Assembly: GCF_900112575.1 (NCBI RefSeq)
Contig: NZ_FOMH01000008.1
Coordinates: forward strand, 186,001-250,000
Length of the DNA: 64,000 bases
Origin: Flavobacterium phragmitis
Lineage (GTDB): Bacteria > Bacteroidota > Bacteroidia > Flavobacteriales > Flavobacteriaceae
Direction: 5' to 3'
Each line of letters begins with the position of its first letter. Position 1 is the first letter of the stretch. The translations under genes were made by a program, and so were the position numbers. The notes under the pieces are model-generated. The model did not search any database, was not told where the DNA came from, and was given only the letters and a program-made list of their open reading frames with translations. Below are positions 54,288-63,631 of the stretch, piece by piece.

Positions 54288-54357
54288 ATAGCCGTGGTTT
54301 CAACCACGGGAACACAATGTAAATTATATGTCTCCTGTGTTTGAAACGACGGGCTAT
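54288..54357. repeat. CCGTGGTTTCAACCACGG double-hairpin repeat, copy 2
   Basis: Left part ATAGCCGTGGTTTCAACC and the following ACGGG are intact; the right hairpin is partly decayed (CCTGTGTTTGAAACGACGGG) and ends GGGCTAT. It is homologous to 42065-42137, including ACACAATG inside the left arm. It lies in the 306-base gap before the FAD monooxygenase end; nothing else is seen there. Confidence 0.75.
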
Positions 54358-54389
54358 GTTGAGCAAAAAAGAATGAATATTGAAATTTG

Positions 54390-55844
54390 TCATTGAGATT
54401 TATCATTGCCATTGTCATTGATTTCTCTCTTAAGACATTTTCCTCTTGGTTCATTACCCTCATAAAGGGCAATGTCAGAATGCAGAAATTCAGCGGCAGC
54501 AGCAGAATCTTTCACTTTAGAAGCACTTCGTTCTATCATTTCTGATTCAAATTGTTCCAAAGCACTTTCTCTTACACCTTTTTCCTTCCAATACATTGGA
54601 GATTTGCAACCTTTTGCAATTTCACGAGCGAGCGCAAGTGCATCTAATAAAGCTTGATTGGCTCCCTGACCTTTAAACGGACTCATAGGATGTGCTGCAT
54701 CTCCAATAAGTGTTACAGGGCCTGCATTTTCCAGTAATTCTTTATTAATTAATTCACGGTCATAAACAGGATAACCCGAAATCTGTGCTTCTTGTGTTGC
54801 GGCTAGTATCTGCGGAATAGGATTGTGCCATTGTGTTCTTCGGCAGGCTTCTTCTTTTAGGGCTTTGGTTCCTTGTGCACTTAAGGCTTTAGCTTCTTCT
54901 TCGGACATTGGAAAACTAAGTTGCCACATAATTGAATCTGAAGTATAAGGCATTATATATATTCGTTCGTTTCCATTCGCAGTCTGAAAAACAGTAGCCG
55001 AATCTAATAACGGACTATCAAGATTTTCCAATGCTTTTAATGGACATATTCCTAAAATCACAATGCAGTCTAGATAACGCAAAGGAGTTGTTTCTTCACT
55101 AATCAGATTTTTGCGAACCGAACTGCGAATACCATCTGCACCTACGAGAATGTCTGCTTTCGCATTTTTTATTTCTCCATTAACTTGAAAACGTAAATCA
55201 ATCCCTTTTTCAGCCGATGATTTAAAATCTATTAATTGATGTCCCCACTGTACAGTATCGTTGCTTTCCAGCTGTTGTAGTAAAGCCAGACGCAGAGATT
55301 GCCGTGCAATATGAATATTGGTGCGTTTTGGTGATGCATTGATGTCATTTTCGAGCCATTTTCTAAAACCCCACTCAGCAATTATTTTTCCTTCAGTATT
55401 ATGTACAATATGTTTTGTAGAGACTACGCCTTCTTCTAAAGCTGTAATTCCAAATCCTTCCATTGCTTTACTGGCTTGCTGTAAAGTAAGTCCATAACCT
55501 TGAGAACGTGCCTCGAAATTAAGGTCACGTTCATAAATTGTAAAAGGAATTCTTCGATGTAAACAAGCAACAGCCAGAGCCATACCGCCAATTCCGGCAC
55601 CAATAATGGCAACATGTGGAAAATTTTCAAGATCAGGTTTTGGATAAGTTCTAGAAACAGTTAAACCAGATCCGTTGCAGTTGGTGCAAGTATATAAAGC
55701 CGCTTTAGCACGAACTGGAGCTGTCCCTGTTTTATCTGATTTTTCAAACTGATCAAGGGCAGTTTGGTAATCAAGCCGTACTTTTTTGCTGATTCTTCGG
55801 CTTTTTCTACCGCGTCCTTGGCATTCCTCACAAATAGTCCACAT
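54390..55844 (-). CDS. FAD-dependent monooxygenase with N-terminal zinc-ribbon
   Basis: A 484-residue protein. Residues 5-62 contain two CxxCxGxG units (CEECQGRG at 5-12; CTNCNGSG at 53-60), like half of the DnaJ central zinc domain. Then comes a PHBH/TetX-like FAD fold: VAIIGAGIGGMALAVACLHRR for the dinucleotide loop, ILVGADGIRSSVRKNL, and VTLIGDAAHPMSPFKGQGANQALLDAL for the second FAD motif. It should hydroxylate an aromatic or antibiotic-like substrate using NAD(P)H. TetX-type drug inactivation is only one possibility. The zinc ribbon is unusual for the class. Its promoter has a -7 box at 55886-55893. Confidence 0.88.
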   Translation of the reverse strand: MWTICEECQGRGRKSRRISKKVRLDYQTALDQFEKSDKTGTAPVRAKAALYTCTNCNGSGLTVSRTYPKPDLENFPHVAIIGAGIGGMALAVACLHRRIPFTIYERDLNFEARSQGYGLTLQQASKAMEGFGITALEEGVVSTKHIVHNTEGKIIAEWGFRKWLENDINASPKRTNIHIARQSLRLALLQQLESNDTVQWGHQLIDFKSSAEKGIDLRFQVNGEIKNAKADILVGADGIRSSVRKNLISEETTPLRYLDCIVILGICPLKALENLDSPLLDSATVFQTANGNERIYIMPYTSDSIMWQLSFPMSEEEAKALSAQGTKALKEEACRRTQWHNPIPQILAATQEAQISGYPVYDRELINKELLENAGPVTLIGDAAHPMSPFKGQGANQALLDALALAREIAKGCKSPMYWKEKGVRESALEQFESEMIERSASKVKDSAAAAEFLHSDIALYEGNEPRGKCLKREINDNGNDKSQ

Positions 55845-55885
55845 ATTCTACTGTTTTACCTTTTCAATTCATTTGTAAAGGCGGG

Positions 55886-55893
55886 CAAAATTA
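55886..55893 (-). promoter_or_regulatory. Candidate -7 box of the FAD monooxygenase gene
   Basis: On the minus strand TAATTTTG matches TAnnTTTG exactly, about 42 bases before the start codon. A second match (TACTTTTG) lies at 55906-55913. Neither has a TTG at the right distance. Confidence 0.4.
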
Positions 55894-55967
55894 GAGAAAT
55901 ATTTTCAAAAGTATTATGATATAATTCTGTCTGGAACTTTTGATAGACTTGATGCTTTTGTATTCTT

Positions 55968-56798
55968 TTAATTTTCAGGATTCCATATTCCAGTTTTGGC
56001 TGTTTCTTCTGCATAAGCGCTGAAATCTTTAGCTTTTCTTCCTAAAATTTTTTCAATATCTGAAGTTACATTTGAATTTCTTCCGTCTAAAACCTGTTCA
56101 AATAGATAGTTCACCAGCCAGATATGATCTTCAGGAACTTGGTATTCTCGAAGCATTTTCGTGTATTCTTCCAGACTTAATCCTTTAAAGCTGATATTTC
56201 TGCCACTTGCATTAGCGATTTCATTTACGGCATCCTTAAAAGTTAATAATCTCGGCCCAGTCAATTCATAGGTTTTTCCGTTGTGATTTTCATCCAAAAG
56301 CGCTTGGGTTACTACATCTGCAATATCATCAGCATCAGTAAAAGGTTCTAGTGCTTCGGCTCTTGGCAATGCTACGATTCCGTAAAGAATTGGATCTAGG
56401 AAAAAGCTTTCGCTAAAGTTCTGATTGAACCAGCTGGCACGAATGATTGTCCAGTTTTTAGCATTTTTTTTGACGATTTCCTCGCAAACCTGGGCTTCTT
56501 TTTCACCTCTTCCAGAAAGTAAAACGATTTTCTCTACGCCTGCTGCTGTGGCAATTTTGGTGAAATTTTCTATAGCTTCTGCTGCAAAAGGAACAGCCAG
56601 ATCTGGCTGAAATGTGATATAAACTATATTAACATCTTTTACAGCATTTTGCCAGGTTTCGGGATTTTCCCAATCAAAAGGAATAATTTCGTTTCTTGAA
56701 CCTAAACGAATTTCAACTTCAGGATTATTTTCTAATCTTTTAACAACTCTGCGTCCTGTTTTTCCATTGGATCCTAGAACTAAAATTTTCTTTTTCAT
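55968..56798 (-). CDS. NmrA-like/atypical SDR NAD(P)-binding protein
   Basis: A 276-residue Rossmann-fold protein: ILVLGSNGKTGRRVVKRL is the GxxGxxG-type nucleotide loop, IVYITFQPDLAVPFAAEAIENFTKIATAAGVEKIVLLS follows the NmrA/QorB pattern, and ELTGPRLLTFKDAVNEI is the usual late motif. No Tyr-x-x-x-Lys active site is seen, so a sensor or quinone-type reductase role (as in QorB) is possible. It lies 75 bases after an AraC gene on the same strand and is probably controlled by it. Confidence 0.88.
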   Translation of the reverse strand: MKKKILVLGSNGKTGRRVVKRLENNPEVEIRLGSRNEIIPFDWENPETWQNAVKDVNIVYITFQPDLAVPFAAEAIENFTKIATAAGVEKIVLLSGRGEKEAQVCEEIVKKNAKNWTIIRASWFNQNFSESFFLDPILYGIVALPRAEALEPFTDADDIADVVTQALLDENHNGKTYELTGPRLLTFKDAVNEIANASGRNISFKGLSLEEYTKMLREYQVPEDHIWLVNYLFEQVLDGRNSNVTSDIEKILGRKAKDFSAYAEETAKTGIWNPEN

Positions 56799-56872
56799 AT
56801 CAGTAGTTTTTTAATGATGATTACTGATGCAAAGTTGTGGAGATTAAAATGCAATCATTTGTCGCAAAAGAA

Positions 56873-57751
56873 TTATGATTTGTTTGAAAAGAACTGTTGT
56901 TTGACCTCATTCGGGCGCATGCCGAATTTTTTATGAAACGCATTCGAAAAAGAACTCAGACTTTCATAACCTACTTCCCAAGCCGATTCCTGAACTGTTT
57001 TTTCGCTTTCGCGGAGTAATTCGTAGGCTTTGTTTAATCTTTCTTCTTGCACAAATTTAAAAACCGGGATTCCAAATAGTTCTTTGAAATTCTTTTTTAG
57101 TTTATTGCTATTAAGACCAACCATTTGTGATAATTGTGTAATGGATGGCGGAGCAGAGTAGTTGATGGTAACAATTTCTTTTGCCTGAAATAGTTTGTTT
57201 TTGTCGGTTTCAGACAAATCAGTTTTTTTCTCAGAAGCCAGAAGTGCATAAAAATGAGCAAGAAGTTCGTTGACCTGACTTTTTAAAAAAAGCAAACGTG
57301 CATTTCCTGTGTAAGAAGTATTAAAGATTTTCTGAACAGCCAATTGCATTTCAAGTGTCATGTAAAATGAAGGGCCTTTTACAAAATGCTCTTTCGGATG
57401 TAATAACTGTGGTAGATAACTTTCGAAAATCTCTTTCTCGGCCTGCGGGAGTGAATTTAGGTTTTTTAGTTTCGTAAAAATACTAATAGATTGTAAAGGT
57501 TTGTCGGGTTCAATTTTATGGGAGAATTCGACTTTTTGATTTCCGAAAAAGCAAATTGCCAAACCTGTTGTGTTCATTAGATATTTTGTCTGTTTGTTGT
57601 GTTTGATTTCCAGTTCAACATTTCCTGATCCATAAAAGGCAAAGCCAAGCGCGTCGCCGTCTATTTCGCATTTTTGGACTATTGTTTTTGTTGTGTTCGA
57701 ATGTTCGATTAAAACAATGCAATCGTTAAGTTCAAGAATATCGGTTGTCAT
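56873..57751 (-). CDS. AraC-family transcriptional regulator
   Basis: A 292-residue regulator. The N-terminal 150 residues resemble a ligand-binding beta region (CEIDGDALGFAFYGSGNVELEI). The C-terminal domain has both helix-turn-helix motifs: PSITQLSQMVGLNSNKLKKNFKELFG and KTVQESAWEVGYESLSSFSNAFHKKFGMRPNEVKQQF. It precedes the NmrA-like gene in the same orientation and diverges from the second ECF sigma gene. Confidence 0.92.
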   Translation of the reverse strand: MTTDILELNDCIVLIEHSNTTKTIVQKCEIDGDALGFAFYGSGNVELEIKHNKQTKYLMNTTGLAICFFGNQKVEFSHKIEPDKPLQSISIFTKLKNLNSLPQAEKEIFESYLPQLLHPKEHFVKGPSFYMTLEMQLAVQKIFNTSYTGNARLLFLKSQVNELLAHFYALLASEKKTDLSETDKNKLFQAKEIVTINYSAPPSITQLSQMVGLNSNKLKKNFKELFGIPVFKFVQEERLNKAYELLRESEKTVQESAWEVGYESLSSFSNAFHKKFGMRPNEVKQQFFSNKS

Positions 57752-57938
57752 GGAATAATGCTGTTTCGGGTAAAATGTGTGAAAAGTTAAGGTTTATTTT
57801 TCAGAGTCTAAATAGATTATAATTCAGTATAAATTCATTTAGATTTATTTTAAACTAAAATTTGTACTGCATCATCTTTTAGCTTTTAACATAAAAAATG
57901 TTTAATATTGCCTTTTTGATTAGCAACCCTTCAATTTA

Positions 57939-58508
57939 ATGTCTGTTTATAACGAATATACTGATGATTTCTTATTAAATCTTCTAAAAGAAGATAATCA
58001 GTTGGCGTATACAGAAATTTTTGAGCGTTATTCTAAACTTTTAATTAATCATGCTTATAAAATTCTTGAAAATCAAGATGAAGCAAATGATGTAGCGCAA
58101 GAAGTCTTCCTTTCTATCTGGAATAAGCGCTACGAATTAAATATTACAGGTTCGCTTTCTTCTTATTTATACAAAGCGGTAAAAAATAGAGTACTCAATC
58201 ATATCGCACATGAAAAGGTGGTTTCAAGATATGCCGATTCAATCTCCAACTTTATAGAAGCCGATTATGTTTTTGCCGATTCTGATCTTCGAGAAAAAGA
58301 ATTAGAGACGATTATTGCGAAAGAAATTGCATTGCTTCCCGAAAAAATGCGTGAAGTTTTTCTGCTGAGAAAGGTAGAAGAGCTTTCGTATGATGAAATT
58401 GCACTTCAATTGAATATTACGGATAAAACAGCCAAGCAACAAGTGTATAATTCGCTTAAAATTCTCCGAGAAAAGCTGAAATCCATGATAAATCTTTTTG
58501 TCTGGTGA
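57939..58508 (+). CDS. ECF RNA polymerase sigma factor (second FecI-type)
   Basis: A 189-residue ECF sigma factor: region 2 LAYTEIFERYSKLLINHAYKIL and DEANDVAQEVFLSIWNKR, region 4 LPEKMREVFLLRKVEELSYDEIALQLNITDKTAKQQVYNSLKILREKL. It belongs to the Bacteroidota FecI group paired with FecR and SusC. The FecR gene starts 199 bases downstream; the gap is AT-rich and holds no clear element. This locus is independent of the one at 19.7-26.5 kb. Confidence 0.95.
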   Translation: MSVYNEYTDDFLLNLLKEDNQLAYTEIFERYSKLLINHAYKILENQDEANDVAQEVFLSIWNKRYELNITGSLSSYLYKAVKNRVLNHIAHEKVVSRYADSISNFIEADYVFADSDLREKELETIIAKEIALLPEKMREVFLLRKVEELSYDEIALQLNITDKTAKQQVYNSLKILREKLKSMINLFVW

Positions 58509-58707
58509 ATTATTTTTATGCTTTTTGTTAATTTTTTTGAATGATTTTCAATTTTGTAACTCGTTCAGTAGTAAATAGAAAGCTAACGTTTTTCTCAATT
58601 TGTTAAAGATATAATAATGTTTTTTTAATTTTTTTTGTTTTTGTCTATGACAAAAGCACTTTCTAACTGTCTTACTATTAAACAAGACAAAATTTCGTGT
58701 CGTAATT

Positions 58708-59844
58708 ATGAACAAAACCCAAATCTCAGAATTGCTTAAAAAATATCAGGACGGTACTTTATCTAATGAGGATAAAGATAAACTGGATGCTTGGTATCTG
58801 CATAAAGCTTCTAACAGCAATTTACAGCTTAATGAATATGAGCTGGAAGATAGTTACCAGCTTTTGAAATCGAAATTACCACTGCAGGAAGAAACAAAAG
58901 TAGTCCGTCTTTGGCCTCGTATAGCGGTTGCTGCTTCAATTGCTGTAATATTAGGTACAGGAATTTTTTATTTTGCACAACCAAAAGAACAAAAAGTTCA
59001 GGTTGCTGCAAAACCACAGGAAATTGCTCCTGGAGGTACCAGAGGAGTATTGACCCTTTCGAACGGAAAACAAATCGTACTTTCTGAAATTACAGCAAAA
59101 GATATTATTGCCCAAGAAGGAGAAGAAGATGAGGTAACAATCAAGATGAATGCCAATGGAGAAATTACTTATATCATAAATCCAAATGCAGCTGGTGCTA
59201 AAGATGATAATTCTTTCAACACACTTTCAACTCCAACAGGAGGTCAGTACAATATTATTTTGGCTGACGGAACCAAAGTGTATTTAAATGCAGTTTCATC
59301 AATCAAATACCCAACGCAATTTAACGGAGATAAAAGAGTGGTTGAGTTAGAAGGAGAAGCTTATTTTGAAGTGGCGAAAAACAAAAACAAACCTTTTATT
59401 GTAAAATCGGATAACCAATCTATTGAAGTATTGGGAACGCATTTCAATGTTCATTCTTATAATAATGAATCGGTTGTGAAAACTACTTTGCTGGAAGGAA
59501 GTGTAGCCGTTACGTACAAAAATCAAAAAACAATCTTGAAACCGGGACAGCAGTCTGACGTATCGGAGAGTTTCAGTAAAATCAAAGTGAGAGAAGTAGA
59601 TACGGAAGAAGCGGTTGCGTGGAAAAATGGCCGTTTCAAATTTGACAATGCTGATTTAAAGACTGTAATGAAACAGTTGGAACGTTGGTACGGAATTAAA
59701 GTTGAATATCACGGTGACGTCTCTGATGTTCGTTTTAGTGGCGGTACGTTTAGAAATAAAAATTTATCTGAAGTATTAAAAGTACTTGAGTTTAGTAATA
59801 TCAAATTTAAGGTTGAAGGAAAAACAGTTATTGTGTATCCCTAA
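58708..59844 (+). CDS. FecR-family anti-sigma factor (second)
   Basis: A 378-residue single-pass protein. The cytoplasmic N-terminus (QISELLKKYQDGTLSNEDKDKLDAWY) should bind the sigma factor. The membrane segment is near residues 70-88 (IAVAASIAVILGTGIFYF). The periplasmic part has the FecR domain (YNIILADGTKVYLNAVSSIKYPTQF, VELEGEAYFEVAKNKNKPFIV) and the C-terminal secretin-like domain (LKTVMKQLERWYGIKVEYHG) that meets the SusC STN domain. It is followed by a hairpin and then susC. Confidence 0.94.
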   Translation: MNKTQISELLKKYQDGTLSNEDKDKLDAWYLHKASNSNLQLNEYELEDSYQLLKSKLPLQEETKVVRLWPRIAVAASIAVILGTGIFYFAQPKEQKVQVAAKPQEIAPGGTRGVLTLSNGKQIVLSEITAKDIIAQEGEEDEVTIKMNANGEITYIINPNAAGAKDDNSFNTLSTPTGGQYNIILADGTKVYLNAVSSIKYPTQFNGDKRVVELEGEAYFEVAKNKNKPFIVKSDNQSIEVLGTHFNVHSYNNESVVKTTLLEGSVAVTYKNQKTILKPGQQSDVSESFSKIKVREVDTEEAVAWKNGRFKFDNADLKTVMKQLERWYGIKVEYHGDVSDVRFSGGTFRNKNLSEVLKVLEFSNIKFKVEGKTVIVYP

Positions 59845-59881
59845 ATTTTAAGTTTACCCGAATATACTGAGACTATAAACT

Positions 59882-59914
59882 AAAAAACCAGAAGCAGTTG
59901 CGATGCTTCTGGTT
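59882..59914 (-). terminator. Hairpin with antisense-oriented T-run in the second fecR-susC gap
   Basis: AACCAGAAGCA (59886-59896) and TGCTTCTGGTT (59904-59914) form a perfect 11-bp stem with a 7-base loop. On the minus strand, which is antisense to susC, it is followed by a run of six Ts (As at 59882-59887); on the sense strand only TTGTTAT follows. The hairpin ends about 65 bases before the susC start, much as in the first locus. Confidence 0.65.
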
Positions 59915-59979
59915 GTTATAAAAGGGTATAGCCAGTATAAGTTGTCCACCTATTGTTTAACTATAACCAATGTAAATGT

Positions 59980-62900
59980 ATGAAATTAAATTTACAACCA
60001 AAAAAACCTTACAAAAATCTTGGAGAAAAGATTCCCAGATTTAATTTTTCCAATTATTTAAATGTTTTTGCTGTGCTTTTTATGCTGTTTTGCAGTTTTT
60101 CGGGGCAGGCACAAAATGTTACCATCAATTTTAAAGACGCATCACTTGAAACGGTGCTGAAAGAAGTGGCAAAACAAGCGAATTACGAAGTTTTGTACAC
60201 GCAGAAAATGCTAAAAGATGCTAAGCCGGTTACAATTAATGTTAAGAATGCTACATTAAAAGAAGCTTTAAATAAAATTTTTAGCGGTCAGAATTTAAAA
60301 TACAATTTGGCTAATCAGACTATTGTTGTAGCCGCTTCCTCTAAAGAGAAAGCAGAAAGCTTGGGAAACGAGCAAATCCGCGTAAGCGGAAAAGTTACAA
60401 ACAATAAAAATGAGCCATTTCCTGGTGTTACTGTAACTTTATCTGGGACAAATAGAACAAGCATTACCGATTTTGATGGTGGTTTTATTTTTGACAATGT
60501 GCCTTCTAACGGAATTTTGGAGTGTTCGGGATTAACAATTGAAACAAAGTCTATTGCTATTGGTGGTCGAAATACTCTTACGATTATTGTTGAAGACAAA
60601 ATTGCGGCAATGAAAGAAGTAGTAGTGACTGGTTATCAGACTATTGCTAGAAGCAATTTTACTGGTGCCATTTCTAAAATTGATGAAAAAACGTTAAACG
60701 AAAACATCAACTCGAATTTATCAAGCGCTATAGAAGGACGTGTTGCGGGTTTGATGTTTCAAAAGAATCCAAACGGCATTGGTTCAGATCAGCCTATATT
60801 AAGAGGTATTGGTACTTTTTCATCTGATCAAGTTGGCTACAGTCCGCTTGTAGTAATAGATGGTTTGCCAACAGAGTTGACTTTAGATGAAATTAATCCG
60901 TATGATATTGAAAGTGTGGATGTTCTTAAAGATGCCGCAGCGGCTTCTATTTATGGTTCAAGAGCGGCAAATGGTATTATCGTTTTAACAACTAAAAAAG
61001 GAAATGGTAAATTAAAAGTAACAATCAACTCTGATTTCTTTATTTCAGATAAACCAAATCTTAGAGACATGAATTACGCTTCAACCAGCGATATGATTGA
61101 CTTTGAGCAAGCGGTTTACAATAGAGAAAGAGCCAGATTTGCTGATACAGCTACCATGTTTAGCAGTTATGGAGATATTGGAAACAGCAATCCTAAATAT
61201 TATAGTCCGCTTTATCAGTTGAATAGAAATCTGGAAGAGGGTAAAATAGACAATACAACTTACAATAGTACTCTAGCACAATGGAGAAAGAACGATTATA
61301 ATAAAGATTATCGTGATAATGTTTGGCAGAAAGAATTCAGACAACGTTACAATGTTGCATTTTCAGGCAGTACCACGAAGCAGAATACTTATGTGTCACT
61401 TAATTATGATAAATCATTAGGTCGTATTAAATACAATGAGGGTCGTAATTTTAATCTTTATGCTAAAAGTAGTTTTCAGGTAAACAATTGGTTAAATGCT
61501 ACATTCGGAGTAAATGGAACTTATAGTAATGATGATGTTACGGAATTTGATCTTGGCAATTATGATATTCAAAAAAGATACGAGCGTATTACAGATGATA
61601 ACGGAAATTTGGTACAATCGTCATTTGCATCAATTAGAGATGGTTTTACCTCAGGCGCCGTTCTTAACCCGGCTATGGTTGAAAAAATATCGGCTTTAAG
61701 TGGTTTTAAATCAACGAGTTTTAATGTTTTAGATGCACTTAGAGAAGGTATTGAAGAACAGAATTCATTGAGTTTAAGAACCTTCGCTAATATAAAAGCG
61801 AAATTATGGAAAGGTTTAAGTTATAGTACACAATTTCAGTATGAAGTAAGAAAAAATGATAGAGAACAGTATCTTGATGTTAATTCTTACAGAATGCGTT
61901 CTGCAATCAATGCGCTAACGGGTTATAATCCAACTACAAATGCATACACTTATGTTGACGGTTTCTCAACCGGAGGAAGATATATGCAGACAAGTTCTCA
62001 AGCAAGTAATTATTCTTTTAGAAATCAATTAGATTTTAATCAAGAATTTGCAGAAGGCAAACACTCTGTTAATGCTTTGGTTGGTACTGAAATGCGGGAA
62101 ACTTTCGTTCCAAGATCTATCGAACAATTGCGATATGGTTATGATCCTGTTACACTTAGTTCTGCAGTATTAAATAATCTTGCACTAAGCCAAACAGGAG
62201 TTTCTAGCTATATATTTGGCAGCAACAGAACGTTGGCGGCTTTGGGACGAACGCAGAAGGAAATATTACACCGTTACTTTTCAATTTTTAGTACTGCTAG
62301 TTATACGTATTTATCTAAATATAACATTACAGGAAGTTACCGTGTTGATAAAGCCGATTTGTTTGGAGTGGATCCAAAATACAAAAACCGCCCATTATGG
62401 TCTGCAGGTTTAGGATGGAACATCAGCAATGAAGATTTTATGAAAGAAGTAAAATGGGTAACTATGCTGAAATTGAGATCTACTTACGGTATTAACGGAA
62501 ACGTAGATCAAAGCACAACACCTTATATAACTGCTACAAGAAGAAATGACAACTTATATCAGTCTTTACAATATACCAATATCACTGCTCAGCCTAATCC
62601 AATGTTGAGATGGGAAAAAACGCAAAGTACCAATATTGGTGTAGATTATAGTTTGTTCCGTGCTAAATTAAATGGTACTATTGATGTGTATCGCAAATAT
62701 AGCAGCGATTTATTAGCAACTACAGATCTTGATCCTACTGTTGGAGCATTGTCAAGAAGAATTAATGCTGGAGCACTATTGAATAAAGGTATAGAATTTA
62801 GCGCTGGTTCTGAATGGTATAATAATGGCAATTTCCGTATTAATTCAAATTTAGTTTTTGCCTTTAACGAAACAACGGTTAGAAAAGTAACAAGAGCTCA

Positions 62901-63627
62901 ATCTACAGCTTCGTCATATGTTTCGGCACCAACTAATTTCTTTGTAGAAAATGATTTCTTCAATAGTATGTATGCTTACCAATATGGAGGAACAGTAAAT
63001 GGATATCCTTATGTTTTGGATGAAAATGGAAATCCATCTATCACTTTTGATGCGAATGGAAATCCAATTTCGACAAGTATAAAAACAATTACTAATCCAG
63101 ATGCCTTAGTAAATGTGGGAACTTTAATGCCAACTTACACAGGTTCATTGTCACAGCGTTTTTCTTACAAGCAATTCGATTTAAACTTCTTGTTTGTTTT
63201 CTCTGGTGGCAATGTAATGCGTAAAGAAACCATCGATATGAGTTCTGATGCTGTAAACCTTTCTGGTATCACAGATCGTTATACTGACACAAATAGAAAT
63301 GGAAATACTCGTTTATTTGTAGATTTTGACGAAAGTGTTAGAAATTATGCAGGAACGATAAGCAGTCAATGGAGAAATTCAACTGCAAATGTTGTAGATG
63401 GAGATTATATTAAACTAAGAAACATTTCATTAGGATATAATATTCCAAAAGCTTTCGCTACTCGAATGAATATCACATCGGCAAAATTTACTTTTCAAAT
63501 GAATAATATTTGGTATTGGAGTGCTGCTGGAAATCGTATTGATCCTGAAGTTTATACAGTTAATTCTGGTACACGTAATTTGCCATTGCCAAAAACATAC
63601 CTATTTGGTTTTAATCTTACTCTTTAA
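59980..63627 (+). CDS. SusC/RagA-type TonB-linked outer membrane transporter with STN domain (second)
   Basis: A 1215-residue TonB-linked transporter (start chosen at 59980, MKLNLQPKKPYKN; the frame is open for nine more codons). The signal region ends near SGQAQN; an STN domain follows (VTINFKDASLETVLKEVAKQ), then a carboxypeptidase-regulatory-like domain (VSGKVTNNKNEPFPGVTVTLSG), a plug with the RagA motif VLKDAAAASIYGSRAANGIIVLTTKKG, and a barrel ending KTYLFGFNLTL. It has the domains needed to signal to FecR. Its susD partner begins four bases after it. Substrate unknown: no hydrolase is visible before the window ends. Confidence 0.96.
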   Translation: MKLNLQPKKPYKNLGEKIPRFNFSNYLNVFAVLFMLFCSFSGQAQNVTINFKDASLETVLKEVAKQANYEVLYTQKMLKDAKPVTINVKNATLKEALNKIFSGQNLKYNLANQTIVVAASSKEKAESLGNEQIRVSGKVTNNKNEPFPGVTVTLSGTNRTSITDFDGGFIFDNVPSNGILECSGLTIETKSIAIGGRNTLTIIVEDKIAAMKEVVVTGYQTIARSNFTGAISKIDEKTLNENINSNLSSAIEGRVAGLMFQKNPNGIGSDQPILRGIGTFSSDQVGYSPLVVIDGLPTELTLDEINPYDIESVDVLKDAAAASIYGSRAANGIIVLTTKKGNGKLKVTINSDFFISDKPNLRDMNYASTSDMIDFEQAVYNRERARFADTATMFSSYGDIGNSNPKYYSPLYQLNRNLEEGKIDNTTYNSTLAQWRKNDYNKDYRDNVWQKEFRQRYNVAFSGSTTKQNTYVSLNYDKSLGRIKYNEGRNFNLYAKSSFQVNNWLNATFGVNGTYSNDDVTEFDLGNYDIQKRYERITDDNGNLVQSSFASIRDGFTSGAVLNPAMVEKISALSGFKSTSFNVLDALREGIEEQNSLSLRTFANIKAKLWKGLSYSTQFQYEVRKNDREQYLDVNSYRMRSAINALTGYNPTTNAYTYVDGFSTGGRYMQTSSQASNYSFRNQLDFNQEFAEGKHSVNALVGTEMRETFVPRSIEQLRYGYDPVTLSSAVLNNLALSQTGVSSYIFGSNRTLAALGRTQKEILHRYFSIFSTASYTYLSKYNITGSYRVDKADLFGVDPKYKNRPLWSAGLGWNISNEDFMKEVKWVTMLKLRSTYGINGNVDQSTTPYITATRRNDNLYQSLQYTNITAQPNPMLRWEKTQSTNIGVDYSLFRAKLNGTIDVYRKYSSDLLATTDLDPTVGALSRRINAGALLNKGIEFSAGSEWYNNGNFRINSNLVFAFNETTVRKVTRAQSTASSYVSAPTNFFVENDFFNSMYAYQYGGTVNGYPYVLDENGNPSITFDANGNPISTSIKTITNPDALVNVGTLMPTYTGSLSQRFSYKQFDLNFLFVFSGGNVMRKETIDMSSDAVNLSGITDRYTDTNRNGNTRLFVDFDESVRNYAGTISSQWRNSTANVVDGDYIKLRNISLGYNIPKAFATRMNITSAKFTFQMNNIWYWSAAGNRIDPEVYTVNSGTRNLPLPKTYLFGFNLTL

Positions 63628-63631
63628 AAAA

